Assembly: GCF_001949145.1 (NCBI RefSeq)
Contig: NW_019091391.1
Location: forward strand, 29,596-93,595
DNA length: 64,000 nt
From: Acanthaster planci
Lineage: Eukaryota > Echinodermata > Asteroidea > Valvatida > Acanthasteridae
Direction of reading: 5' to 3'
This document shows, one piece after another, positions 44,631 to 57,599 of the stretch. The position numbers and the translations under genes were made by a program. Position 1 is the first letter of the stretch. Each line of letters opens with the position of its first letter. The notes under the pieces were generated by a model. That model saw nothing but the letters and a program-made list of their open reading frames with translations, made no database searches and was not told the DNA's origin.

Positions 44631-47600
44631 CAATGGTTCTATCAGCACTGCCATATACGCCGACTCGCGCGCGCTTTGTTCCCGAGAGACCTGGACTTCT
44701 ATTTTTTAAATGCGGAACTGGCTCATTATAAATGCAACTGCATGCTGGATACCTATTTGGTCTCACTTATTAACTGTAAACTATCTTACTGAACCTTGCT
44801 GTGGCATCAGTAGAGGGCTACGCCTTGCACATGACCGCAAAATAAGTTAGTTATTGTTAGATATATATGTTTGATGAAAGACAGTGGCCACGATTCATCA
44901 CTTTCACCACGAAGCAAAAGTGATCCGAAATGCAAACATCCTGGTCAAGGATTCCAGACTGCACTGTAATGAACTGTATGAAATCAGCAGCCGCCCAAAG
45001 GGGGCTTAAGATAGACAAATCCGACCCTCTTGGAAGACCATTATGAAGCAAAGCAAACATCCTCGTCGCGGAAGAGACTCGGAACTTATTACTTCCATCC
45101 TGACGAGCAACTTGCCACATGAAGACCCGTCACAAGCCATTCAAACATTTCAAATCCATCGGGAGAAATCGGTGGGTTTCTCCACGATTACATTCCCATG
45201 TGGTTCGTTACCCATCCAGTAAACAATGACCACATCACAATGTGGGTGTAATCACGACAGCGGAATGTTGACACTCCGTTTCCACAACGGGCTGGAAAGA
45301 AGCTCGGTCGCTTCAGAATGTTTCCACACGGAGAGGAAATGTAAACAGAAATGAAATCAACCGAAAATCAGCGGGGATGTATCGATACGAATCCTCCCAA
45401 CATTCACAAGACAATGGGTTGTTTAACATTACGGAAAACAACTACACGTAGAATTGTTTTTTCTCCACCCCCGTATTAAAAGGTTAGAACTCCAAAGTTA
45501 AATGGAAAGAGTATACTCAGGTTTGCTGGCCTTCTTCCTTTACTGCAATAATAGTCACTATTTGTATAAAGGTGGGGAACACTGCCAAACTTTCTTTCCT
45601 TTCAAAGTTCAATATTAATTGGTGCAATATCCAATACGAAAAATGCCCATGGTTTAAACTGTAACCCCCCACAGCGCCTGAAAATGGGACCATAAACCTC
45701 CAAAAAGACCCAGAATTTGCAGACAGTCGCTGCTCTCCCAGTTACTGTCAGCCGCTTGCTTAAACATCTTTATCGGTCAGTGTGATTGCATGATTGTATA
45801 ATATAATATAGACAACACGAAGTCAAGTCCAGTGCGAATAGCCCGATGTAAAGCTGTACATCACGCTCAAAATATCATTTCACGGTCTTACATTAATTTC
45901 GAGGAATGAAGCAACAGGCAGTGAATTTCTTTCACAGGTCGTTTCATGAGCTAATTTTGCCATGTCCTTAGGTTCGCCGTGTGCACGCGTGGATGAATAG
46001 ATGAGGTAGTCACACACTACAAATCCTGAGTCCGATTATCATGCATGCAGAACCCATGCCTGCCACTCGAGACTTTGTTTATTGAAACAATTAGCGGTTC
46101 ACCGTGTGAGATAAACAATTCCTCGAAACCTTATCGTGGATGTGGTCAAACACAGGCACAAAGGACATTTGTTGACCGAGCCGACGACAAGAACCGCCCT
46201 TTCATTAAAAGCCTCGGTTTGATTTCATTGATTTTGAACAATGCATTTGGGTGTTTTTATTACCTGTTACAATGGAGGCAGGACACGCCCACTCATTCAG
46301 TGTAACCACATGGCATGCGCGCGATTAATTTGATGATATTGGCTGTGTAGCAATTTAATTAATAAGGGAGCATGCTTGGCCTGTCTCAAAAGGCGAGGGC
46401 ATTATCAGCGTTCAGTCTTCTGGGCCGACTAAGCGCCCATTTATCCCCATTCATAAATACCATTTTGGTCAGAGAATTAAAAGATGTCAATATACGACAC
46501 ACGAATTTCCAAGGAATTTGTTCAAGTGTTTAACTTTCATTTTCCCGAACACCCCCGTCCATTTTATGGTACTTTCCTTGAGCAAGTGGTCCAGAAGAAT
46601 CTCCTTATATGGACTAGGCACGCGTGGCGAGTTCTGTATGCCGCAGCGTACGCAGACTCTTGACCAGTAGGAATGGATTAAACTGTCTCGTATCCAATCA
46701 TCTCCATTATAAAGGATGAATGGATCAATACATGCACCAGGTGCAAGCGCCTGTTTACGCAGCAGACATTACAATTTACATGTATTATCAAATCGAAGCG
46801 GGCATTATCAAATGTTAATACACAGTCACGTTGCGTGTTGTTGAATAGTGAAATTGTTTAAAGTATTTTTAAATACTGATTATTATTCCGATTAACACAA
46901 CTAAAGATGTCTAACACAACTCCAATTTGTTGTGTGTGCCAAGAAAAAAAAACAGTAACGCGGACAAAGTGACGTTAATAGTGGCAAGGCAAAATGCTAT
47001 AGTTAGCATAAACCGGTATTCCGTGACACAAACGGATTGACAGAAAAACAGGAAGAGCCTAAAAGCTCATCGGAAACGGACTACAGGCGTATACATACAG
47101 ATCAGAATGATCATTGTGATGTGAAAGGAAAGGTTCCGTGTAATTCTTTAACTGCAGAACATCACCGTGCAAACCTCAATTACGTTGGCGCACGTGGACC
47201 GGAAGGAACATACCAAGACCAGACGTGCTCAGAGCCGACACCATTGTCTGGTACCAGAGAATGATTTGAAATGGTAGCAGAGTTAGAACAATCATATCGT
47301 ACAATCTTCTTGCCCTTGTAATGTAAGGTTGTTTTGATGACTCAAAAAAGTTGATTCGCACCTTTTGCGAGTTTCGACTCTCATTTCAAACCTCAGTCAG
47401 TCAGTTGATGAAAGTTGTCGTTTGAAGCTTTCTCGACAAGACGTCAGTTCTTGACAGGTTTAGGGTTGCAAAATGAGAAATTAAAACGGAGATGGGTCAA
47501 TCAGAGGCTAGCTCTGTGGTAAGCTCCTCGCTAACACGACGGGCAGTAAAGCGTTGATTTGATATCCATTGTGGAATACAAACTGACTAGAAAGTGTGAG

Positions 47601-49438
47601 CCGTGAAGGGAACAATTCAAAGTGAATGTGCGTGACAACGGAACCGTGTTTGCACGTTTGTGGTTTGCTGGTAGTGATTATTCAACTTCCCACCGTCCGT
47701 GGCTGGGGGATTAGGATTTCTGGTATTAGGTACTGCTATTTGGACGGGTTCCTCTCGTCCTTTCGTAATGACAAATGTAATGTGTGTGTGTACTTCTCTG
47801 CAAGACTTGGCACCCTTGTTTCCTCCCGGCGATTGTCAAGTTTCAACAGGAGCACTCATGACAAGACATGAGTATAACCCAGCCAACCACAAGGTGTTGT
47901 TCCGTTGCTTCGCACCGCGTCAGCCGCGCTCGAGCTATTCGGTCTTGAGAGCCGCGGCTTCTTGGCTGGTAATCCCGGGGTCTATAACGTCAAATGCCCC
48001 CCTTATCTAGTCCCATGGTGTATCTTGCCAACCCTTAGGCTGGAGCTCGTGAACCCAGCTGTGGCATCTTGACAGCTTGGCCATGCCCTTCCTCCGTGGA
48101 TATTCCTAGCTGTGGGGTCCTCGGATGCGAGGGATTGGCAAGTTGTTATTGGAAGACAGGACAACACGGTCTTCCAAACAACACTTTCTCAAACATCCGA
48201 TACGATGAAAGATCGAGCCAGACAGACGTCAGCATACTTTTGGCATTGGAATATTCCAAAATCAAATATTATGTTATTCTTCCCGAAAAAAAGCCTAGTT
48301 CATTTACAAATTCTAATCTCACTCTAACGTGTCTGTTATTTCTCATATATTTACTTTTTAACTTTATATATTTTGTTAGATATATTATTCCATTCAACTT
48401 TACTTCAGAATTGGTATTTTTTACAGAGTGTAAAATTTTGCAAGCCACGACTGTTGACGCTCATTACAAATCACTAATAACTGCAACCAAATACCTCAAA
48501 AACTCGGAAAGTCTCGCGAGATTTGGTGATGCAGAAAGCGTTCTCAACAAGCAACGACGAGTGTTTGTCCTTTAAATGCTTTGCATTGTAGCAATTAAGC
48601 CGTCAGAGAGGAAGCTAACGACATCCAATGGGACCAGTTATCACCTCATCACCACAATCGCATCATTAATTAAGCCTCCTATTACATGTGAAACCCATTA
48701 CGTCGCATCAGTCATAGCGAACTGCGTCACGCACGAAGTATTTGTATGTCTCTTGAACTGCTATGCCTAACCCGGTGTTTATTTCACAGCACTAAAATGA
48801 AAATAAACTAAAAATACCAACACCATATACAACTTGATATTTGATTGTTTTTATCTTTTATCTTTCATGCGGTATGTTGGGAGTGCCAGCCAGCCTTGAA
48901 GACGCAAAGGAAGTCTTTTTGATAAGGAATAAATAACAAACAAGATCAATTCCATTTCATTTTATGAGCTATGTGTTTTTGAGAGAAAAAAGATAATTCA
49001 AATTTTTGGGCGTGGTCTTCAGTCATGTGGTCTTCAGGTGAACTTCTGAAGAATGCACTGCATGCACTGAGATATTAATTTCCTCAGAATCATTCATTTC
49101 AAACTAAAAAGTAAAGCTAAGTAGTCAACTTTGAATGAAATTTTAAATGTGGCCTTCATGAAAGAAGAGTCTTCTATCATAAAGCGCATGTCACAACACA
49201 GGCAAAAATACAATCACGTGTGGGGTTAAAACTTTCCACAGGTTGATACTTCGTGCAAATTTTAATTCATACCCAATCGCTACTGAGTACTTCTGCCAGT
49301 GTCGGTGTAAAACTAACACCAAAGCTAACCAAAGTACATGGAAGGTTACTGCATACACGTGGTACAAACAAACTTTGAAAGGAGTTCACCTCAACGCAAG
49401 TAAATAAATCATAATTGATATATACAAGCGTTATGCCT

Positions 49439-49510
49439 AGAACTGTGGGGTCCGACGCGACGTCCGCCCCGTTCTTGGGAGCGGGGCGGACTTCAGACCT
49501 CAACAGTTCT
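49439..49510. repeat. Imperfect GC-rich hairpin
   Basis: Outer arms AGAACTGTGGGGTC and GACCTCAACAGTTCT pair, as do inner arms GTCCGCCCCG (49462-49471) and CGGGGCGGAC (49482-49491), around a 10-nt loop. GC content is well above the surroundings. Confidence 0.85.
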
Positions 49511-51157
49511 GGGGATATACAACATGTCACCCTTTTCACATTCATTATTAACATGATTAACCATGGAGGAATAAATTAACCAACTGTTATTATACACCCA
49601 TGTTCACGACTAAAAAAATTATGTTCACAATCCTTCAATGTCCATGCTTCGGTTGTACGCTGTGTATTTTTATTATGGGCCTAGCAAACCCAATTTTGAC
49701 AAGTTCAACCGCTGGCATGGCTGGACAAAATACAAATAAGAAGATTTCCGTGCCACTGTACTTACCCACAAGAAGCAAAGGCAGATACCTCGTGCTGAGG
49801 ACGCACGTTGCCATCTCTCAAATGTCCCACGCCACGGTAATCGCCTAGCCAGTCGTCAGTCCAAGACAAGCGTAGCTCCAAAAATGGCCAAGCAATTAAA
49901 AGTCAATTTGTCCGGGGAATACGCACGGGTCGTCTGACGCAGCCGGGTCCAGCTGTTGCCGTGGATGGTATGTTGCTGACTTGCCTTAGTTTTGTACAGT
50001 GGTTGCTAGAATCCTTGGGACTTGTTGTGAAAGATTCACTCTCTGCCTTTCCCTGGCTTTTTGACTGTTCGTTTGTCTTTGTCTAACGGTCCGCTGGGAA
50101 TGCCGCCGAGGCAGACAAAAAGCAAAAATCCACAGTTTATAGTTCTAATGCATTCTTCAAAGAATGATGAAATGCCTTAAGAATCCCTCGGCAATGGGTA
50201 TGCCTCTGGAGATGCGAGCCAACCAACAGGCAATTAAGCGCGGTTTTCAATTCAAGACGGCAACAGTAGTGTTCAGGAGACTTTGTTGCACCCGTGGTCG
50301 ATTAACAAAATCAGGGCATCGCTGAGGTGATTCGATCACTCGCACAGGTACGTCGAAATATCTGGTAAAAGCTGGATTTGAGCACCAGGGTCGATCAGGG
50401 AAATCCAAGTCTCACCTTGTCTGGCAAACTCAAGTCCCTCGTGCCTAGGACCAACTCAGCCGTGTCAGCGCAAAGACAGATCTACCGGTGGTGCGTATGC
50501 AGAAGGCCCCGCAAGTCGACTAGTCGTACTGGCAACAAGACCGAATCCTGTCTGTGGCACGCAGTACCGCAGCGTACTGAGCAAGCTTAATGTTCTGGCG
50601 CTAATGGGCATAGTGAGGGTGGAGTTTTCCACCACTTATGGCAGCGTACACATGACCGATGTTTATACCACATGGTCCACGTGGCCGCGCGCTGTAAGAC
50701 TGTCAAATAATGACAACCTGTCACAGACAGAGGCCGGTCTGTCAAACACTTTTGGACATTCAAGGGGCTCGCGGGGTTTGGACAAACTGCTTTTCCCGTG
50801 TTCTCTTCTATTATGCTCTCTGTCAAATGGGGGATATGAAGGGCCTCGTGTGGGATGTGCCAATTGCTCCCTTGGGATACGATCTTCGCTTTGCCGATTT
50901 TTTATATAAATTCGTGGGAATTTTACCTCACTATAAATGATTCGCGATAAAAGGTTCCAGAGGGCGCCCTCCAGTTATACTCATAAACACGAATGCTCAG
51001 AAGAAATTATTTCTAACCCTTGATCTGTGTTTTCTTGGGGAGAAAAAGGAGGTACTTAACAATCTGTTTAGTCTTACAGAGTCCTCCGTTGCTTCATTTC
51101 TCCAGAGTGTAAAAAACGAAAGTGATTCACCTGGTTTGCATAGATATAGTCTTTTCG

Positions 51158-51234
51158 TATAAAGAATCAGTAGCATTTTAATGACTAACCATTAAAGTAA
51201 TTGTTAGTCATTAAAGTGCTACTGATCCTTTATA
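51158..51234. mobile_element. Fold-back element, 32-bp arms
   Basis: Arms 51158-51189 and 51203-51234 pair with two mismatches (TATAAAGAATCAGTAGC against its complement) around 13 nt. MITE-like, no coding capacity. Confidence 0.8.
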
Positions 51235-53167
51235 TTTGTATTCTACCTGACTGACACGGCTACCCACCACTATAGTCTCCTCGTTCAATCGTAGTTCCAG
51301 TTCCCCCCGTCATGTGTTTGTAAGTCATGAGTCATGAAATTAAGTTTCAAGCCTTTCCCCGGGGCGATAAAAGTGAATTATCTTTTATTAGACTTCTACC
51401 CAGGGTTAGTGGAATGCCAATTCTATTGTGTGCTGTAAAATTCATGGAATTCGTGAAGGCATAAATCTTTAGGCGTCCAGACTCGCGCTGAAGTCAACGA
51501 TAAATAGTGAAATTGTAGTCCTTCAACGGTCAGGATATAAAACCTGCCATAGATACATGTATTGCAGGTCTTGTTTTTCACTTTCAAATTTCAGCTTATG
51601 GCAACCAAAAATCTCGCAAATTCTCACTCTGAATACAGAATTCACTTCAAAGTCCCAAAAGGTCGTTTACACATGTTGAGAACACATCGTGAACGGTGAA
51701 GATGTATGCTGGAAATTGAAACGAACAACACTATAGTCCTACTGTGCCCTGTCACATTCATGGCTCCAAAAATTCTTTTAAATGGATCGAGTATTTTGCC
51801 TATCACTCAGCTCTGGGGAGTGCCGAACATCCTCTTCGCGACGCCTTCGTCCGACGTGACCTAGCTTTAGAACCGCTAAGGGGACGCCGACGGGCCCAGC
51901 AAGCGAACAAACCACCGCTACCAACCTGCGGTGATGAAGCCTTGGTGAGACAGGTCAGCCCACGCGGCCCAACCCAACGCTCTCCGAGTCGAACCCCCGT
52001 TAAGAACTGGCATGGCCTTCCGGAATTGTTGGGTAGAAGGACCTAATCAAACTCAGCCACTGACAGGCTAGAGATAGCTGCATAAATTGGGACTTGTTTG
52101 GGTGTTACTTTTTCACTGAAAGGATTAAAATCAAACTTCTTTAAATTAATTAACACGACGAAAACTTCTTAAACACCGTTTGTTTTTCAATCTCGTGATG
52201 ACACTGAATGGAGACGTGCACAGTTATTTTCCCTGCAGAAAACGGACCTTTAATGCCTACATCTAAAAACACAGCTCGTAAAAGAGAAATTATGAGGTTC
52301 CCAAGAAACTCTGGACGTACTCCAGTCAGGATAAAGAGTTGCTGAGATCTTTGCAAATACAAAATCAGATTGAAAGATGTCAACATTTCAAAATAAGATA
52401 TCGGAAATCTGTAGTTGACATGTAGTTGACATCTGTGTTTCTTCCCCACACAGTAAACTTTCAGTGATAACACTTTTTCTCCCCTCTGCTTGCAGTTTCC
52501 ATCAATCCACCGAAGAAACGCCAAATTCAGTGGTTTTACCTAGAAAACTGAAATGACTAATGTCTTTGCTATCGCCAAACCCAAGGCCGGTGCCCCCGCA
52601 CTAAAGTTTATCAGAACACATAACAACGGCTTGAATCGAGTCTACAGATGGTCCTCAGCTCCCTTGCTCATCCATTTTGGTCAAGCACATCAGTAGGCGT
52701 TGGAGACGAACTTACACACCTGCAATAACAACTTGTTGGGTGGTGATAGATAGTGGTGGAGCTGAACTTAAGTCAGCGTGTACGAGGTTAAAGGGAACAA
52801 AGAAAATCAGGGTGACTGGGGCTGTTCGCGTGTTGACCTTGCTTATCGGCCGCGGACGAAAATAAAGTTGTACATAAATGATGAATGGCAGGTTGTATAA
52901 CTATGAACACTGTTTGCGATGAGCTCCTTTTGGACCGCTTCCCTTCGAATCACGTCTATACGGGGCTAACCATTTCCTTTTTGTTTGCATTGATATTTGC
53001 CTCTCGTTTACAGAAACGTGGGTAGCTCACGTTCTCGCAAAACGTTTCTGCTACGGGGGGAAACTTTTGCAGAGCCATGTTCAACAAAGCCATGCTCTGA
53101 TCTCACACTGAAAGATCGGACATGGCAACTCGGAGGCAAAACGGGCAGGCAACGCTGTTGAAGTTTT

Positions 53168-53345
53168 GTATGCAAAAACTGTGGTGTGAAATCAGTTTTA
53201 AGTTAGCACCCTGGGTGTAATCAGAGGACTACACCAAGTCTAGTCTGGTGTAGCCATCTAATAACACTCATGGTGTTAAACTGCCAACAGGGTTTTTGCA
53301 GTATGTACACGTTGCTCAACCTGACGCCTAGCATATAGCGTGAAT
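53168..53345. repeat. Dispersed repeat, copy 2
   Basis: Longer relative of 28518-28640: GCAAAAACTG, CCCTGGGTGTAATCAGAGGA, CACCAAGTCTAG, an extra segment with TAACACTCATGGTGTTAA, then TGACGCCTAG. Confidence 0.75.
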
Positions 53346-54254
53346 CACAACATTTGTAAGGATTTTTCAACGATTGTCTCCTACGTCATGTGTTTTATTC
53401 CTCCATGGTCATATGATCAAGTATCTGGACAAGCACCTACTTCTTTGTTTCAGAACCGAAAACTGTAAAAGCCAGATCTTATGGTTTCAGTCTGGTTCCG
53501 CACTGACTTACGTCCGGTCTCTAAGAAGGCCGGCTGACTGTACAGACAACCCTGTCTAGTGTGGTTTCCGCATTTTGTGATGTTGGGACATGTGTCTAAG
53601 CACCGTTATTTACCAGCCAATAACCATCTGGTCAGAGTGTCTTCATTCATGCACATCACAGGACATTCGTGTGACCCATGTAACAATTACCAGATGTCGT
53701 AAAATCGCTATTAAGTAAAGCAAAGAAATTATATGACTGAGGCACAAGAAAAACGGCGAGAGCTGTCGAAAACAGAACCGAGCTTAAATTGTGATTAACA
53801 TTCAAAGTAAATTAATGAAAACATGAAAGGGTCTTTGTGAACGAAAATTAAACTAGGCCTACAAACTTCGGAGCAGATTCTTAAAATAGCCAACAAAATG
53901 TCTCGTAAACCATGCAGTAATTTTCTGGTTTCACTTCGAAAGCTGTTCTGGAAAGCAATGGTTCCGTCCTTGTATCCTTCAAGCTGTACTCTATATCTTC
54001 ATCCACATGACTCTAACATTGTTGGTGGTCCTGGAGTAGAAAAACAATCGAAATAACAACACCATTTATGAGCATTATTTTTCCATGCACATCCATGTTT
54101 TCTAGACTTCAAGATCACCAACCTTGGGATGTTTGTGACAGACGATAGTGAGGGCGCGCTTTCATTTGAACGAGTGAAGCCCAGCGGCTCAGATAGACAA
54201 CTATTGTTTGACTACCAGCCACTGCTGGTAGCTACGGACAAGCAACACGTACAC

Positions 54255-54466
54255 TTACCAACGAGACGTGACCCTGTTTCCATCTTGAACATTGGCGCTA
54301 TAGTCGTTGCAAGATGTGTGAACAAACTCGCCAGTATGGTGAGGTCCGCCCCCGAAGCGCAACCTCGTACTCTGTCCTACATTTCGGTAGGAGTTCACAC
54401 ATCCATAGAACATCCTGCTCCAATCGCCATTAGTCGACAGAAATCCATCAATCATGGCGTAACCAC
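54255..54466 (-). CDS. Secreted protein, exon 4 (C-terminus)
   Basis: Acceptor AAATTCCAG, phase 1 in. Encodes GYAMIDGFLSTNGDWSRMFY, then LRFGGGPHHTGEFVHTSC, and stops after VTSRW. Confidence 0.78.
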
Positions 54467-56869
54467 CTGGAATTTAAAATGGAAACGCATTGCTTGAACG
54501 GGTTTTCTGCCAAATTGCAAAATTGAGCCCTAGAATCTTTTTCTCCAGTGCTCTGTCGTCTCAATCTCGTTCCTATCGTCACGGTCTTGCCACGCCGATG
54601 TTGGCTCCGTCCCATCCCACTATAGATATCTTGGATGTTCGTACACGCACGGAGCATGTGCATAGGAATAAGAAGCTGCTCGTCTTATGCAAAAGTTCCC
54701 AACCACCGTTTTAAGATCATCTTTCCTATTACACTATTACTTTTTAAATTTTTCCATTCATTAACCCCCATCGTAACATTCCCAAAAATCCCGGCGGTTA
54801 TTCATAGGCCAAAAGATTAGGCCGTGATGATTGACATTACGTCATACGCTATTTTTAAATGCAGGAATACCTATCTGTCTTGAACCAGTACACGTACATG
54901 TGCAACATTAGGGGGATGAGGAACCCGGGGGATGGGGAACTCGTCTAAATATTATCTCTTCACCTGCGTAAGCCTGTGACCAATCAGTGCCCGACGGCGT
55001 TTGGCACTTGGCCAGGTTTGCAATGACGTCAGCGTAGGAAATACCGAGATTTGTAGAGCTGGTGCAAGGTGAGTTACCACACACGCGGAAAGACTCGAAA
55101 GCCCACGAACTGTTCTCCAGAATCCACGAGTTTTCCGTGTTAATGGTGGCGACGTCATCGCTCACTGCAAACGCGGTGACGTTGTCCAAACCCAGGCAGG
55201 TGATTAGCTGACCCGTCCATGTAAACTCGCTGTACGTGCGACAAGTTTGGGCGCCAGATTTGTAGTAGACCCTACAGTGAATTAAGAAAAAATCAGGTAT
55301 GCAGACTTATCAAACTATCCAAATAGTATTCATAGGCACAAGTGAAATGCAAGCAATTTTATGAAGACCATATAACGAATGTCTGTTGTTCGTTCTTTGC
55401 ATCATGAACCAAACAAGATGCCCCTTTCTCACCTCATCCAACCCCCTCCGTTCGATTCTTGGTCACAGTCTGTGAGCGACGGGGAAAAAAAGTGAAAAAC
55501 GTAACATTAATACAAGGTTAACAAAATCTTTTTTTGGACATGAAAAATATGCAATGGAAAACGTACCAGGATTGTGGACTAATTTGAAATATTTGGGAAT
55601 AAGGTTAGAAGGACTTAGCGCACAAATGTCTTGTGCCATTCCTCACGAAGAAAAATTGGATCACTGCACTGTACCAAATAATTGTGGCCGGAAGCCACTA
55701 TTGATTGAAAAGGTCTCCCATGTCTATTCCTGCGAATGAGTCGGTCGAGAATACTATTTTGGTGTCTTTCGAATTAATTTCCTTGCCCGGAATAGCACTA
55801 GAAGTCCTTGTTAGCTGAAAAAGCAACCCTGTTTTTATAATAGCGCCCTCAACCCTGCCAATGCGGCTCACGCTCAGGACAGAGGGGCTGGAAGAGAGGG
55901 TAGTTTCCAAACGTCAAGTCCGACGTGTGGAACAAGCGATGGACATCAACAAACCGATCACCAGAGGTGATTTTAGGTCTGAAAGGAAAATTTACCTGGT
56001 AAATGAAACTTAAAAAGAAAAATGTATTAAAAATGTATTCAAAACTCATTTTTCTTGAACGGATTGCAAATACGCGATTAATGTTGGTCAACTGTTTGCG
56101 GCATCGTGAAAATCGATCACACCGGATTATTTGAAGGTGGATGGGGTGGTGTGCCTTTCTAGGTTGAAGTTGAAGGGGTCGGAATAAGAGGGCTCCCCGG
56201 AACGATAACGGTAACTCACACACGTCTATAGGGTCGAAAGAAGCTCCACCGCACGTAGGCCTAATCTTGTAATACCCGTTACCGTGAGATCGACCAGCCT
56301 GCACGTAGGCGTGACAAGAAGCCAGAACTTCATCAGTCAAAGGGGGTACTGAAATAAAGAGTAAGATTAGAACATGATCAGAATAACATGACAATGCAAT
56401 GAAGTTTTTAATCTTCTTACCTGGGCATAATGGTCTTTGGAATGGCCTACTTTAATCAGAACTCCTGTCCATGTCAGAGCTTTATATCTTCATAGGTCTT
56501 TGAGTTTTTTACATTTGTATTTTTTGGGGGGTGACTTCTTCCCCTATCCAGTTCATAAACCATCTTGAAGAACCAGTCCAAATCAATCACAGATTTAATT
56601 TGAATAGAAACGACTATACGTTTTATGGTCACACTACTGTTTACCGCTGCGCCCACTGCCTGATGAAGGTGCATCCTCTACTTACCACACTGACACTTCG
56701 CAAAAACTTTGAAAGCATCCAGTTGATCCTTGAAAGTCTCGAGTTGCCTGTACAACGGCTGGAGAGCAACGTCTAAGGCGGAGGGATTCGAGGCTTCCCC
56801 TCCAGCATGAGAAATACTGAGCTGGGTCGCCAGGAACAAGCTAGCCATGAGGAAATACTTCATCTCCAT
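54255..56869 (-). CDS. Secreted Cys-containing protein of unknown family, four exons
   Basis: Four exons total 831 nt, an exact 276 codons plus stop TAA (54255-54257). ATG at 56867-56869 has a good context (AAACATGG). A signal peptide (MKYFLMASLFLATQLSISHA) is followed by an amphipathic neck (LQPLYRQLETFKDQLDAFKV) ending KCQC. Then SCHAYVQAGRSHGNGYYKIR resembles the first strand of fibrinogen-like domains (C-x-x-Y...G...G-Y-x-I), but the rest does not follow that family. The C-terminal half includes CGNSPC and ends VTSRW. I infer a soluble extracellular, possibly oligomeric protein; function unknown. It lies in the same orientation as the EGF precursor, 28 kb upstream of it. Confidence 0.75.
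54964..55271 (-). CDS. Secreted protein, exon 3
   Basis: 308 nt, acceptor ATTCACTGTAG, donor GTGAAG, phase 2 in and 1 out. Encodes VYYKSGAQTCRTYSEFTWTG, several N-linked sequons (NVT, NSS) and paired cysteines (VCGNSPC). Openness and composition fit coding sequence. Confidence 0.78.
56222..56348 (-). CDS. Secreted protein, exon 2 (fibrinogen-like start)
   Basis: Acceptor TTTATTTCAG. The donor is ambiguous: canonical GTGAGT would end the exon at 56220, but only a GTGTGA donor ending it at 56222 keeps phase with the next exon. The exon carries SCHAYVQAG and GYYKIRPTCGGASFDP. Confidence 0.7.
56686..56869 (-). CDS. Secreted protein, exon 1 (signal peptide and neck)
   Basis: 184 nt ending in phase 1 at a GTAAGT donor. 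An in-frame ATG 36 nt upstream (56903-56905) would add 12 residues before the signal sequence. The downstream ATG gives the better signal peptide. Confidence 0.85.
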
Positions 56870-56923
56870 GTTTGCTGTCGTTGGAATCCAACCTGCCTTT
56901 GTCATCCCGGGCTGTGACTGCAC

Positions 56924-56933
56924 GTTTAAATAC
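56924..56933 (-). promoter_or_regulatory. Candidate TATA box of the secreted-protein gene
   Basis: The minus strand reads GTATTTAAAC, 55-64 nt upstream of the start ATG. This would place initiation near 56900 with a 5' UTR of about 30 nt. Position only; no experimental support. Confidence 0.5.
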
Positions 56934-57173
56934 CTGGTGTGTGTATTTTATTGACTTTTGACCTGCTGTCGCACCGAACACGGAACTAACTGCAGAATGT
57001 TTACGTTAACGTAGGCCTGTTCATGGAAAATGACACAAACTGTATTAACACAAATACTCCTTTCCATGGAATGATGGTAACAAAATCCTGGTTAGTGAGA
57101 ATAAACTCAAGTAGCCTGGATCCGGATTACTTTTGTATATTTTCCGGTCCTCCTTCCCGATACCAGGCACAAT

Positions 57174-57331
57174 ATGTGGGAAGGGGGGACCCCCCCTAAG
57201 GTGATGCACAAGCTGTATACCCGAAGGCTATTGTGCCTACTGCACCCCCCCTCGAAAATCTGAAAGGAATTCCAAAGATTCCATCGACACAAAAGGAAGA
57301 CACAATAGAGGGGGGTCCCCCTTTCCCACAT
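57174..57331. repeat. Inverted repeat, 22-bp arms
   Basis: ATGTGGGAAGGGGGGACCCC at 57174 pairs with GGGGTCCCCCTTTCCCACAT ending at 57331 with one mismatch, spacer about 115 bp. Confidence 0.85.
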
Positions 57332-57500
57332 GTCTTGCATCATATGCTCCCTCCCCCGATAAATGAGGGTATACGCGCTTGCACGCACATGTACAGTACA
57401 GGCACGCATAAGCTGCTTCGTCTTAGCACTGCAAACTCCTCAAAGGGGATATACAGTTGCAGGTGTGTCGTGGCCAGTCTTCTTCTGTGCACATAAAACG

Positions 57501-57599
57501 NNNNNNNNNNNNNNNNNNNNNNNNNNNNNNNNNNNNNNNNNNNNNNNNNNNNNNNNNNNNNNNNNNNNNNNNNNNNNNNNNNNNNNNNNNNNNNNNNNN
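57501..57599. other. Assembly gap of 99 N
   Basis: The same six bases, AAAACG, end the left flank and begin the right flank, so the true gap could be small or absent. Confidence 0.99.

Larger units (their letters stand above)
43581..53167. other. Non-coding stretch with scattered repeats
   Basis: No exon could be supported. It holds a dispersed repeat (44528-44630) and two strong inverted repeats (49439-49510 and 51158-51234). A 168-codon frame on the plus strand at 48069-48575 begins at TTG and is AT-rich, so I do not call it. Confidence 0.45.

Noticed and set aside
48069-48575. 168-codon open frame on the plus strand with a hydrophobic stretch
   Set aside because: It begins at TTG, is AT-rich in the hydrophobic part, lacks motifs and splice context, and its length is within chance for 64 kb.
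55849-56394. One long 181-codon minus-strand frame as a single exon
   Set aside because: It reads through exon 2's donor and intron sequence, and its TTG/ATG start lies before a strong acceptor; the spliced model keeps phase over four exons instead.
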